A stretch of 14,596 nt of DNA, taken from the NCBI GenBank assembly GCA_035509415.1, contig DATJLQ010000032.1, forward strand, positions 1-14,596. Reading direction: 5' to 3'. The position numbers and the translations under genes are program-made. How positions within the stretch are numbered: the stretch's first letter is position 1; every line of letters starts with the position of its first letter. Shown one piece after another: positions 7,354 through 14,571 of this stretch. The notes below the pieces were generated by a model that ran no database searches, was not told where the DNA came from, and saw only the letters and a program-made list of their open reading frames with translations. Origin of the DNA: DATJLQ01 sp035509415. GTDB lineage: Bacteria > Pseudomonadota > Alphaproteobacteria > JACZXZ01.

Positions 7354-9078
7354 ATGAGCGACGAGAAAGACCCAGACGGCCGCCCCGCCCGCGGGCTCGC
7401 GCGCGGCCTCACCAATTACGGCGACCGCGACTTCTCGCTCTATCTGCGCCGCTCCTTCGCCCAATCCATGGGCTATTCGCGCGCCGAGCTCGCGCGGCCC
7501 ATTATCGGCATCGCCTATCCGCCGAGCGGTTTCAACAATTGCCACCGCCATTTCCCCGAGCTGCTCGCGGCCGTAAAGCGCGGCGTCACGGCGGCAGGCG
7601 GGCTCCCGCTCGAATTTCCGACCGTCTCGCTGGGCGAGGTGTTCCTCGCCCCCACCAGCCTCATGTTCCGCAACCTCATGTCGATGGACGTCGAGGAGAT
7701 GGTGCGCGCCCAGCCCATGGACGCGGTGGTGCTCATGGGCGGGTGCGACAAGACCGTGCCGGCCCAGCTCATGGGTGCGCTCTCCGCCAACGTGCCCGCG
7801 ATCCAGCTCGTGGGTGGGCCGATGATGACCGGGCGCTACCGCGGCGAGCGGCTCGGCGCCTGCACCGATTGCCGGCGTTTCTGGGCGCGCTATCGCGCGG
7901 GCGGCATCGAGGCCGCCGAGATCGAAACGGTCGAGGCCAATCTCGCGACCACGGCCGGCACCTGCGCGGTCATGGGCACCGCCAGCACCATGGCCTGCAT
8001 CGCCGAAGCGCTCGGCATGTCGCTCCCGGGCACGGCGGCGATCCCGGCGGTCCATGCCGACCGGCTGCGCGCGGCCGAGGCGACCGGCGAAGCCGCCATG
8101 CGGCTCGCGTCCTCGCGCCTCACGCCCGACAGGATCGTCACCAAGAAATCGATCGAGAACGCGCTCCGCGTGCTGCTCGCGATCGGCGGCTCGACCAACG
8201 CGATCGTGCATTTGACCGCGATCGCGGGCCGGCGCGCGATCGAGATCCCGCTCGCCTGGCTCAACGCGCTCAGCGACGAGACGCCCGTGCTGGTCGATTT
8301 GAAGCCCACGGGCGACCATTACATGGAGGATTTCTACGCGGCCGGCGGCGTGGGTGCGGTCCTGCGCGAGCTCAAGGAAAAGCTTCATCTCGAGTGTCTC
8401 ACCGTGACCGGGGCGACGCTCGGCGAGCGCCTCGAGGGTGCTGCACCCTATGTCGATCGCGGCGTGGTGCGCGCGGCCGACGCACCCATCGAGAAGATGG
8501 GCGGGCTCGTGGCGCTGTTCGGCTCGCTCGCGCCGCGCGGCGCGATCCTGAAGCGCTCGGCCGCGGACCCGACTCTTTTCGAGCGCGAAGGGCGCGCGGT
8601 CGTGTTCACGTCGCTCGCGGACTTGGCCGCGCGTATCGACGATCCGACGCTCGACGTGACCAAGGACGATTTCCTCGTGCTCCAGAATGCCGGCCCCACG
8701 AGCGGCTCGGGCATGCCCGAGGCGGGCTATCTTCCGATTCCGGCCAAGCTCGCGCGCCAGGGCGTCAAGGACATGGTGCGCATCTCCGACGCGCGCATGA
8801 GCGGCACCGCCTTCGGCACGATCGTGCTCCATGTGACGCCCGAGGCGGCCGCCGGCGGTCCCTTGGCGCTGGTGCGCTCGGGCGACCGCATCAAGCTCAG
8901 CGTGAGCGAGCGCCGCCTCGATTTCCTGGTGGGCGAGGCGGAGCTCAAGACGCGTCGCGCCGCGTGGGAGGCCGAGCAAAAGTCCCGCACGCGTCCGAGC
9001 CGCGGCTATCAGAAGCTCTACATGGACGAAGTGCTCCAGGCCGACCAGGGCTGCGATTTCGGTTTCTTGCGTGGATGA
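7354..9078 (+). CDS. IlvD/Edd family dehydratase, pentonate (sugar acid) type
   Basis: A 574-aa Fe-S and Mg dependent dehydratase that removes water from an aldonic or dihydroxy acid to give a 2-keto-3-deoxy acid. Cluster cysteines are Cys63 (NNCHRHF), Cys131 (GGCDKT) and Cys204 (AGTCAVMGTASTMA). Metal ligands are probably Glu95, Asp132, Lys133 (carbamylated in relatives) and Glu456 (GMPE). The catalytic serine is Ser483 in ISDARMSGTAFG. The spacing matches L-arabinonate/D-xylonate dehydratases almost residue for residue, and the GACTDCRRFW and VLHVTPEAA-GGPLALV segments belong to that subgroup rather than to branched-chain IlvD. One oddity: the usual N-T or Q-T before the first Ser/Cys segment is replaced by Y-P-P (residues 55-57). 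The ribosome site is weak, with only AGG next to the ATG. The next gene follows after 23 bp. Confidence 0.92.
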   Translation: MSDEKDPDGRPARGLARGLTNYGDRDFSLYLRRSFAQSMGYSRAELARPIIGIAYPPSGFNNCHRHFPELLAAVKRGVTAAGGLPLEFPTVSLGEVFLAPTSLMFRNLMSMDVEEMVRAQPMDAVVLMGGCDKTVPAQLMGALSANVPAIQLVGGPMMTGRYRGERLGACTDCRRFWARYRAGGIEAAEIETVEANLATTAGTCAVMGTASTMACIAEALGMSLPGTAAIPAVHADRLRAAEATGEAAMRLASSRLTPDRIVTKKSIENALRVLLAIGGSTNAIVHLTAIAGRRAIEIPLAWLNALSDETPVLVDLKPTGDHYMEDFYAAGGVGAVLRELKEKLHLECLTVTGATLGERLEGAAPYVDRGVVRAADAPIEKMGGLVALFGSLAPRGAILKRSAADPTLFEREGRAVVFTSLADLAARIDDPTLDVTKDDFLVLQNAGPTSGSGMPEAGYLPIPAKLARQGVKDMVRISDARMSGTAFGTIVLHVTPEAAAGGPLALVRSGDRIKLSVSERRLDFLVGEAELKTRRAAWEAEQKSRTRPSRGYQKLYMDEVLQADQGCDFGFLRG

Positions 9079-9101
9079 GGGAAGGCGAGGGTTAAGGGAC
9101 G

Positions 9102-11432
9102 ATGGGTGAGTTTGGGATCGGTCAGCCGCTAAACCGGTTCGAGGACCGGCGGTTTCTTTCGGGCCAGGGACGTTATATCGACGATTTCAATCTGCCGGAC
9201 CAGGCGCGCGCGGTCGTCGTGCGCTCGCCCCACGCCCATGCGCGCATCAAGTCCGTCGATCTCGCGGCCGCCAAGGCGTCGCCGGGCGTGCTCGCGATCT
9301 ACACGGTCGAGGACCTCCTGGCCGATGGGCTCGGCACCACGTCCCCCACGATCCCGCGCAAACGCCCCGACGGCTCGCCCATGTTCGCGCGGCCCCATCC
9401 GGGCTTGGCGCGCGGCGCGGTGCATTTCGTGGGCGATCCGGTCGCGCTCGTGGTCGCGGAGTCGGTGAACCAGGCGAAGGACGCGGCCGAGCTGGTCGCG
9501 ATCGACTACGAGGAGCTCCCGTCGGTGACCGCAACCGCCGAGGCGACGCTCCCCGGTGCCGCGCCGGTCTGGCCGGAATGCCCGGACAACATCTCCCACG
9601 TGTACGAGGTCGGCAACAAGGCCGCGACCGAGGCCGCCTTCGCGGGCGCGAGCCATGTGGTGAAGCGGCGTTATCCGATCAGCCGCATCCATGCCCAATT
9701 CATGGAGCCGCGCGGGGCGCTCGGCGTCTATGACGAGCCCAGCGAGCGCTACACGCTCTATTGCGACGTTCAGTATCCCCATCGCGTGCGCGCCGTGCTC
9801 GCGGGCAGCGTATTCAAGATTCCCGAGCACCGCATCCGCGTGGTCGCGAACGACGTGGGCGGCGCGTTCGGCGCCAAGGGCTGGCAATATGTCGAGCACC
9901 GGTTGGTGCTCTGGGCCGCGCAGAAGCTCAGGCGGCCGGTCAAATGGAGCTGCGAGCGCAGCGAGGTGCTGCTCGCCGACGAGCATGCGCGCGACCATGT
10001 GGCGGAGGCGGAGCTGGCACTCGACGGCGCGGGCAAGTTCCTCGGCCTCCGGGTGCGCATGACCTCCAACCTCGGCGCCTACCTCTCGTCCGACCGGAAC
10101 CTGATCTCGACCTTCAGCAATTTGGGCACCCTCGTCGGCGTCTACGCGATCCCGGCGGCGCACGCGCATCTGACCTGCGTGTTCACGAACACGAGCGCCA
10201 CCGCACCCTATCGCGGCGCCGGGCGGCCGGAAGCGATCTACGTCATCGAGCGCCTGATCGACGACACGGCGCGCGAATTGAAGCTCGACCGCATCGAGCT
10301 CCGGCGCAAGAACCTGATCCCGGCCTCGGCACTGCCCTACAAGACGCCGCTCGGCGTCAGTTACGATTGCGGCGAGTTCGCGCGCGGCATGGAGAAGGCG
10401 CTCGAATTCGCCGACGTCGCGGGCTTCGCCAAGCGCCGCGCCGAGTCCGAGGGGCGCGGCAAGTTGCGCGGCCTCGGCGTCATCAACGCGATCGAGCGCG
10501 CGGCGGCACCCGGCTTCGAGTTCGCCGAGATCCGCTTCGACACGTCGGGCGGTGCCACGCTCCTCATGGGCACCAAGAACCAGGGCCAGGGCCACGAGAC
10601 CACGTTCCGCCAGATCCTCTGCGAGAAGCTCGGCCTCGATCCCGCGCGCGTGCGCTTCGTCGACGGCGACACGGATCAGGTCGCGGCCGGCACCGGCACC
10701 ATGGGCTCGCGCTCGACCGTGATCGGCGGCACGGCGGTCGCAATCGCGGCCGACAAGATCGTCGCCAAGGGAAAGCGGCTGGCGGCGCATTTGCTCGAGG
10801 CGAGCGAGGCGGATCTCGCGTTCGCCGAAGGGCGTTTCACCGTCGCCGGCACGGACAAGGGCATCGCGCTCGAGGAGGTCGCGCGCGCGGCGTACCTCCC
10901 GCAGAAGCTTCCGCCCGGGTTCGAGCCCGGCCTCAACGAGAGCGGCACCTTCTCGCCGCCCCAGGACACGTTCCCCAACGGGACCCACGTCGCCGAGGTC
11001 GAGATCGACCGCGCGACCGGTGCGGTGGCGCTCGCGCGCTATCATGTGGTGGACGATGTGGGCATCGTCGTGAATCCGAAGACGCTCAAGGGCCAGATTC
11101 ATGGCGGCGTCGCCCAGGGGCTCGGCCAGGTGCTCATGGAGCAGGTGGTCTATGAGCGCGGCAGTGGGCAGCTCCTGACCGCCTCCTTCATGGACTACGC
11201 CATGCCGCGCGCGGATTCGATGTGCAACATCGAGGTCGAATCGAACCCGGTGCCGACCAAGCTCAATCCCTTGGGCGTCAAGGGTGGGGGCGAGGCGGGG
11301 ACGGTCGGCGCCTTGCCCGCGGTCATGAACGCGATTCTCGACGCGCTCGCACCCCTGGGGGTTAAGGACCTCGAGATGCCGGCGACGAGCGCGCGTATCT
11401 GGCAGGCGCTGGCCGCGGCTGGCGCCACTTAG
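9102..11432 (+). CDS. Molybdenum hydroxylase large subunit, form II CoxL-like
   Basis: A 776-aa molybdopterin-binding subunit of the xanthine dehydrogenase/aldehyde oxidase/CO dehydrogenase family. The N-terminal domain (about 10-140) has the G-x-G-R-Y-I-D-D opening. The Mo-cofactor domain shows GGAFGAKG (253-260), the active-site loop PYRGAGR (369-375) and the catalytic glutamate Glu731 in GVKGGGEAGT. The AYRGAGR-type loop marks form II, not the AYRCSFR loop of true aerobic CO dehydrogenase, so the substrate is probably an aldehyde or aromatic/heteroaromatic compound. Length is normal. A purine-rich ribosome site (AAGGGA) precedes the ATG, 23 bp after the dehydratase. Electrons normally pass to CoxS (2Fe-2S) and CoxM (FAD) subunits; neither is encoded in this window. 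The exact substrate is unknown. Confidence 0.92.
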   Translation: MGEFGIGQPLNRFEDRRFLSGQGRYIDDFNLPDQARAVVVRSPHAHARIKSVDLAAAKASPGVLAIYTVEDLLADGLGTTSPTIPRKRPDGSPMFARPHPGLARGAVHFVGDPVALVVAESVNQAKDAAELVAIDYEELPSVTATAEATLPGAAPVWPECPDNISHVYEVGNKAATEAAFAGASHVVKRRYPISRIHAQFMEPRGALGVYDEPSERYTLYCDVQYPHRVRAVLAGSVFKIPEHRIRVVANDVGGAFGAKGWQYVEHRLVLWAAQKLRRPVKWSCERSEVLLADEHARDHVAEAELALDGAGKFLGLRVRMTSNLGAYLSSDRNLISTFSNLGTLVGVYAIPAAHAHLTCVFTNTSATAPYRGAGRPEAIYVIERLIDDTARELKLDRIELRRKNLIPASALPYKTPLGVSYDCGEFARGMEKALEFADVAGFAKRRAESEGRGKLRGLGVINAIERAAAPGFEFAEIRFDTSGGATLLMGTKNQGQGHETTFRQILCEKLGLDPARVRFVDGDTDQVAAGTGTMGSRSTVIGGTAVAIAADKIVAKGKRLAAHLLEASEADLAFAEGRFTVAGTDKGIALEEVARAAYLPQKLPPGFEPGLNESGTFSPPQDTFPNGTHVAEVEIDRATGAVALARYHVVDDVGIVVNPKTLKGQIHGGVAQGLGQVLMEQVVYERGSGQLLTASFMDYAMPRADSMCNIEVESNPVPTKLNPLGVKGGGEAGTVGALPAVMNAILDALAPLGVKDLEMPATSARIWQALAAAGAT

Positions 11433-11435
11433 CGT

Positions 11436-11549
11436 CCTCCCCCCTTGAGGGGCAGGAAGGCGACGCGCTAGCGTCGCGAGGTGGGGGGTGGAGTCCTCGA
11501 TCCTTGGCGTTACCCCCCACCCGAACCCTCCCCCTCGAGGGGGGCGGGG
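11436..11549. repeat. Composite intergenic palindromic repeat
   Basis: Four hairpins follow one another: CCCCTTGAGGGG flanked by TCCT/AGGA (11436-11457), CGACGC-GCTA-GCGTCG (11461-11476), GTGGGGGGT (11481-11489) pairing with ACCCCCCAC (11512-11520), and CCCCC-TCGA-GGGGG (11530-11543). This mosaic of C-run/G-run palindromes is typical of repetitive intergenic elements in alphaproteobacteria. It fills almost the whole gap between the CoxL-like gene and the extradiol-dioxygenase-like gene and ends right before the latter's ribosome site. Confidence 0.75.
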
Positions 11550-11572
11550 AAACGAGAATGGGAGCAAGGCGC

Positions 11573-12493
11573 ATGGCGAACGCGTCGGTCGATGGGGTAC
11601 AAAGCGTCGATCTCGGCGTGCCGGACTTGAAGGCGAGCGCCGAGTTCTACACCAAGATCTGGCGCCTGATGCCGGTGGGCGAGAGCTCGGGCTCGGTCTA
11701 TCTACGCGGCACCGGGCCGCACCATCACATTTGGGGCCTGCATGCGCGGCCGCGCGCCGAGCTCTTGCGCGTGACCCTCACCGCTCCCGACCGGGATGCG
11801 GTCGACGCGCTCCACGCCTCGCTCGTCGCCACGGGCGTCGCCGAGATCGAGCCCGCGGGCCCGATCCGCGAGCCGGGCGGCGGCTACGGCTTCGCGTTCC
11901 GCGATCCCGAAGGGCGCACCATGCGCATCCTCGCGGACGCGATCGGCTGCGCCGAGCCCGCCTACGAGCCCGACCGGCCCTACAAGATCACCCACGTGGT
12001 GCTGAATACGCGCGCGCGCGACGCGATTTCGGACTTCTATTGCAAGGCGCTCGGCTTCCGGCTCATCGACAAGACCCGCATGCTGAGCTTCCTTTGCTGC
12101 AACCGGGACCATCACTCGATCGCCTTCGCCGAGGTGGACGCGGTGACCCTCAACCACGTGGCGTTCGAGATGGACGAGATCGATTCGGTGATGCGCGGGG
12201 CCGGGCGCATGCGCGACCACGGCTATCCGCTCGCCTGGGGTGTCGGGCGCCACGGGCCGGGCGACAACGTGTTCGCCTATTTCGTCGGCCCCGACCGGGA
12301 AGTGATCGAATATACCGCCGAGATCGAGCAGGTGGATGCGGGCTACCAGTTCCGCGGGCCGGACCAGTGGGGCTTTCCGCCCGGGCGCACCGACCAATGG
12401 GGCATCGCGGCGGGCCCGTCGCCCGAGCTCAAGGACGCGCAGCGCCGCCTCGCCTTCGCGGACCGCATCTTCCATCCCGCGCAAACGGGGTGA
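11573..12493 (+). CDS. Two-domain VOC protein, type I extradiol dioxygenase-like
   Basis: A 306-aa protein with two vicinal-oxygen-chelate modules (about 8-122 and 138-250). The C-terminal module has the 2-His-1-carboxylate iron site of ring-cleaving catechol 2,3-dioxygenases: His141 (THVVL), His195 (LNHVAFEM) and Glu247 (EVIEYT). Second-shell residues also line up with 2,3-dihydroxybiphenyl dioxygenases: His181 in CNRDHHSIAF, His227 in GRHGPGDN and Tyr236. Length is normal for the family (~290-310). The ATG at 11573 is chosen because GGAG lies 8 nt upstream and the VOC fold starts soon after; an in-frame ATG at 11558 is possible. It is probably the last gene of the adh-led unit, though a repeat separates it from the molybdenum enzyme gene. 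Ring cleavage of a catechol-type intermediate is the likely chemistry; another VOC reaction cannot be excluded. Confidence 0.88.
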   Translation: MANASVDGVQSVDLGVPDLKASAEFYTKIWRLMPVGESSGSVYLRGTGPHHHIWGLHARPRAELLRVTLTAPDRDAVDALHASLVATGVAEIEPAGPIREPGGGYGFAFRDPEGRTMRILADAIGCAEPAYEPDRPYKITHVVLNTRARDAISDFYCKALGFRLIDKTRMLSFLCCNRDHHSIAFAEVDAVTLNHVAFEMDEIDSVMRGAGRMRDHGYPLAWGVGRHGPGDNVFAYFVGPDREVIEYTAEIEQVDAGYQFRGPDQWGFPPGRTDQWGIAAGPSPELKDAQRRLAFADRIFHPAQTG

Positions 12494-12559
12494 CCCTCTT
12501 GACCGGAAGCGTCATGCCCGGGCTTGGGCCGTGGCTCAGTTCGAAACAATGGCTTCGAT

Positions 12560-12652
12560 GTCATGGCCGGACTTGGTCCGGCCATCCACGTCTTGACGCT
12601 CAATAGACGTGGATCGCCGGGACGCGAAGCTTATCCTCGGCCCGGCCATGAC
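12560..12652. repeat. Nested palindromic intergenic repeat
   Basis: The outer arms GTCATGGCCGG (12560-12570) and CCGGCCATGAC (12642-12652) are a perfect 11-bp inverted repeat. The inner arms ATCCACGTCT (12584-12593) and AGACGTGGAT (12605-12614) are a perfect 10-bp inverted repeat. The left arm also folds alone as ATGGCCGGA-CTTGG-TCCGGCCAT (12563-12585). This matches the dispersed 'GTCATGGCCGG...CCGGCCATCCACGTCT' element familiar from many alphaproteobacterial genomes. It may act as a transcript end or mRNA-stabilising structure for the VOC gene. A further 7-bp hairpin is at 12666-12687. Confidence 0.8.
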
Positions 12653-12690
12653 GGAGTGCGTGCTATCGGGCGCAGCACGTCGCCCGAGCG

Positions 12691-13011
12691 TTAGTCCGCC
12701 GCCGCGGCGTCGCCCGCCGGCCTTCGCGCCTTGAGCGTCGCGATGAACGCGCGCCAGGCGGGACGCAATTCCGCGAACAGCGGATCGTCGCGGTGCGCGA
12801 GCATCACCTCGCCGAACAGCTTCATCCCGATCGCGAGCGCTGCCGCCTCCTCGGGCGGAAAGTCGAGCCGTCCGCGGACGCGCTCGGCGATCGAGATGAT
12901 CTCGTCGTGATTCGCGGCCTCGAAGGCGAGGGGTGCGCGCGGCGCCTCGTCCTCGCGCGGGCTCGCGAGATGCTCGACGGTGATGCGGTAGCGGTGTTGG
13001 CGCAAGGCCAT
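12691..13011 (-). CDS. DUF3861 family protein
   Basis: A 106-aa soluble protein that begins with HRYRITVE and continues with a predicted helix containing HDEIISIAERVRGRLDFPPEEAAALAIGMKLFGEVMLAHRDDPLF, the hallmark block of DUF3861 proteins. No enzyme motif is visible and the family's role is unknown. The start at 13011 is chosen because GAGGAG lies ~8 nt upstream and the family begins there; an ATG at 13071 with AGGA six bases upstream would add 20 basic residues. It lies 68 bp downstream of the PadR gene on the same strand, probably in one transcript, so it may be under PadR control. The Ala-rich tail (GDAAAAD) ends at the stop. Confidence 0.85.
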   Translation of the reverse strand: MALRQHRYRITVEHLASPREDEAPRAPLAFEAANHDEIISIAERVRGRLDFPPEEAAALAIGMKLFGEVMLAHRDDPLFAELRPAWRAFIATLKARRPAGDAAAAD

Positions 13012-13079
13012 GGCGATTCTCCTCGATCGTTCGAAGGCGACGGCAAGCGCGCGTCTCGTCGCGAGCCTCATGGGCGGTC

Positions 13080-13700
13080 CTAGTCGCCGCGCAGTTCCTT
13101 GGTCGCGCGCTTCAGGATCTCGGCGACCCGGCGTTGCTCCTCGGGCGGCGCGTCGAGCTTGCCGCCGATCGCGAGCTTGAGCGCGCGCCGCGCGGCGTAG
13201 AGCTCGGCCTCCGCGTCGCCGCCGGACGACGCCGCGGCGTCGGCCTCCTCGGCCGCGAAGAATTCGCGCACCCGCGCCATGCGCCGTCCGGCGCGCGCGA
13301 GCTGGGCGAGCATCGCCTGGATCACCTCGCGGTTCGCCTCGAGATGGGCCTTCCCGGCCGCGGTGATGCGGTAGAGCTTCTTGGCACCCTCGGCCTCGAT
13401 ATCGGCATGGCCGATCTCCTCGAGATAGGTGAGTGCCGGGTAGACCATGCCGGGGCTCGGCGCATAGAAGCCGCTCGAGCGCTCCTCGATCTCCTTGATG
13501 AGCTCGTAGCCGTGGCGCGGCTTTTCCTCGATGAGGGCGAGGATCAGAAGCTGCAGGTCGCCCGAGGCGAGCTTGCGTCCGGGGCCGAAGGCGCGCCCGC
13601 CGGGCCCGTCGCCGCCCAGGAAGTGCGCCGCGAAGCCGTGGCGGCGGAAATGGCGGCCCATGGCGTGGTGCGGGCCGCGGTGTCGATGATGGGTGTGCAT
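13080..13700 (-). CDS. PadR family regulator with His-rich N-terminus, YqjI-like
   Basis: A 206-aa regulator. Residues 2-26 contain nine histidines (HTHHRHRGPHH, then spaced His), a metal-binding style tail as in Escherichia coli YqjI, a nickel/iron-responsive PadR repressor. The PadR winged helix is at about 45-120: LASGDLQLLILALIEEKPRHGYELIKEIEE, then SPGMVYPALTYLEEIG as recognition region, and a wing ending KLYRITAAGKAHL. A helical C-terminal part (about 121-206) serves dimerisation. The start at 13700 has AAGGA 7 nt upstream; the frame is open to 13967, but the extra part crosses the promoter. DUF3861 follows downstream. A perfect inverted repeat overlaps the predicted -10 box, indicating autorepression. 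Metal response is inferred from the His tail. Confidence 0.9.
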   Translation of the reverse strand: MHTHHRHRGPHHAMGRHFRRHGFAAHFLGGDGPGGRAFGPGRKLASGDLQLLILALIEEKPRHGYELIKEIEERSSGFYAPSPGMVYPALTYLEEIGHADIEAEGAKKLYRITAAGKAHLEANREVIQAMLAQLARAGRRMARVREFFAAEEADAAASSGGDAEAELYAARRALKLAIGGKLDAPPEEQRRVAEILKRATKELRGD

Positions 13701-13726
13701 GAGTGTGTCCTTGGTTAGAGCGTTAG

Positions 13727-13744
13727 ATATATCGTAAGATATAT
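13727..13744. promoter_or_regulatory. Inverted repeat operator, candidate PadR site
   Basis: ATATATC-GTAA-GATATAT is a perfect 7-4-7 inverted repeat (also readable as a GATATAT direct repeat spaced by 12 bp). It overlaps the predicted -10 box of the PadR gene, 27 bp upstream of the start codon, and stands out as the most AT-rich spot nearby. Confidence 0.65.
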
Positions 13745-13763
13745 TGGCCGATTGGATTGTCAA
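13736..13763 (-). promoter_or_regulatory. Sigma70-type promoter of the PadR-DUF3861 unit
   Basis: On the minus strand a consensus TTGACA (13758-13763) is followed after 16 bp by TATCTT (13736-13741). The transcript would start near 13729 with a leader of ~28 nt carrying the AAGGA ribosome site. Confidence 0.6.
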
Positions 13764-13777
13764 GAGCGATTTTGGGC

Positions 13778-13809
13778 CGCCCTGGGTAAGGCGCCCTGGA
13801 TAAGGCGCC
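13778..13809. repeat. Short 14-bp tandem duplication
   Basis: CGCCCTGGGTAAGG (13778-13791) is followed directly by CGCCCTGGATAAGG (13792-13805) and a partial third CGCC. There is one difference between the copies. It lies between the PadR promoter and the GST terminator. Confidence 0.6.
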
Positions 13810-13819
13810 ACGAACATGG

Positions 13820-13845
13820 AAAAGCCCGCCGAGGGGCGGGCTTTT
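13820..13845. terminator. Bidirectional intrinsic terminator after the GST gene
   Basis: AAAAGCCCGCC (13820-13830) pairs perfectly with GGCGGGCTTTT (13835-13845) over 11 bp around the loop GAGG, with A and T tracts. It lies 46 bp beyond the stop of the minus-strand GST gene and insulates it from the PadR promoter. Confidence 0.9.
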
Positions 13846-13890
13846 CGCAACGTGAAGACAAGCCGTGAGCGCGCGGCGCTCAAGCGGGGG

Positions 13891-14571
13891 TCACGCCCGG
13901 ATCGCCTCGAAGGGCTGGCCCTTGGTGGACGCGACGAAGCCGTTGAAGACCTCGTAGGTCTTGGCATAGGCGGGGCGCGCCTTCATCGCCGCCAGCCAAC
14001 GCGCGACGTTCGGGTAGCCCGAGAAGTCGCAATGGACCAGCTCGCCCGCCGTCGTGAGCGAGAGGCCGAAATAATCCGCGATGGTGAGCGTCTCGCCGCA
14101 GAGGAATTTCTTCTTCGGCCCGAGCCAGTGCTCGTCCAGCACCTTGAGCCAGATCTTCGACTTCTCCTTGCCCCAGGCGACCACCGCCGCCTGCACCGCC
14201 GGGTCCTCGCGTTTCAGGGTCGGAAACACTTGCGGGTAGATGAGCCCATAGCCCCAGTCGCGGTAGAAGTTCGAGTTGAACCAATCCATGATCTCGTTGA
14301 CCCGCGCGCGCGCCTTGAGCTCGGTCGGGTAAGCGGGCGAGCCGATCTTCTCGGCGAGATAACGCAGGATCGAAGCGCTTTCCGTGAGCCGCCACTCGCC
14401 CTCCTCGAGCATGGGGATGAGGCGGTTCGGGTTCATCTTGGAATAGGCCTCGCCGTAATGCTCGCCGGTGAAGATGTCGACCACCTTGAGCTCGCAGTCG
14501 ATGCCGCTCTCGGCGATGAAATGCATCACCGGCCGGCTCGTGGTCGAGGCCGGGTGCGTGTAGAGACGCAT
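13891..14571 (-). CDS. Glutathione S-transferase, theta-like
   Basis: A 226-aa cytoplasmic enzyme that conjugates or uses glutathione. The N-terminal thioredoxin fold (about 1-80) starts MRLYTHPASTTSRP, where Ser9 or Ser12 is the probable catalytic serine as in theta/beta-like classes. The cis-proline is Pro53 (RLIPML) and the glutathione-binding Glu64-Ser65 follows (LTESASILRYLAEK). The all-helical C-terminal domain (about 88-210) holds the usual LTIADYFGLSLTTAGE segment with the N-capping motif. Length is normal. The start at 14571 has GGGAGG ~7 nt upstream. It forms its own unit with a terminator downstream; its promoter lies beyond the window edge. The substrate is unknown. Confidence 0.93.
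   Translation of the reverse strand: MRLYTHPASTTSRPVMHFIAESGIDCELKVVDIFTGEHYGEAYSKMNPNRLIPMLEEGEWRLTESASILRYLAEKIGSPAYPTELKARARVNEIMDWFNSNFYRDWGYGLIYPQVFPTLKREDPAVQAAVVAWGKEKSKIWLKVLDEHWLGPKKKFLCGETLTIADYFGLSLTTAGELVHCDFSGYPNVARWLAAMKARPAYAKTYEVFNGFVASTKGQPFEAIRA

Noticed and set aside
7156..8979. 607-aa minus-strand open frame opposite the dehydratase
   Set aside because: It spans two real plus-strand genes, has shadow composition and no recognisable domain.
9129..11567. 812-aa minus-strand open frame opposite the molybdenum enzyme
   Set aside because: It is a shadow of codon bias in the CoxL-like gene, and its start runs through the intergenic repeat.
13880..14395. 171-aa frame overlapping the GST gene in another frame
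   Set aside because: The GST frame carries all family motifs and a ribosome site; this one has neither.
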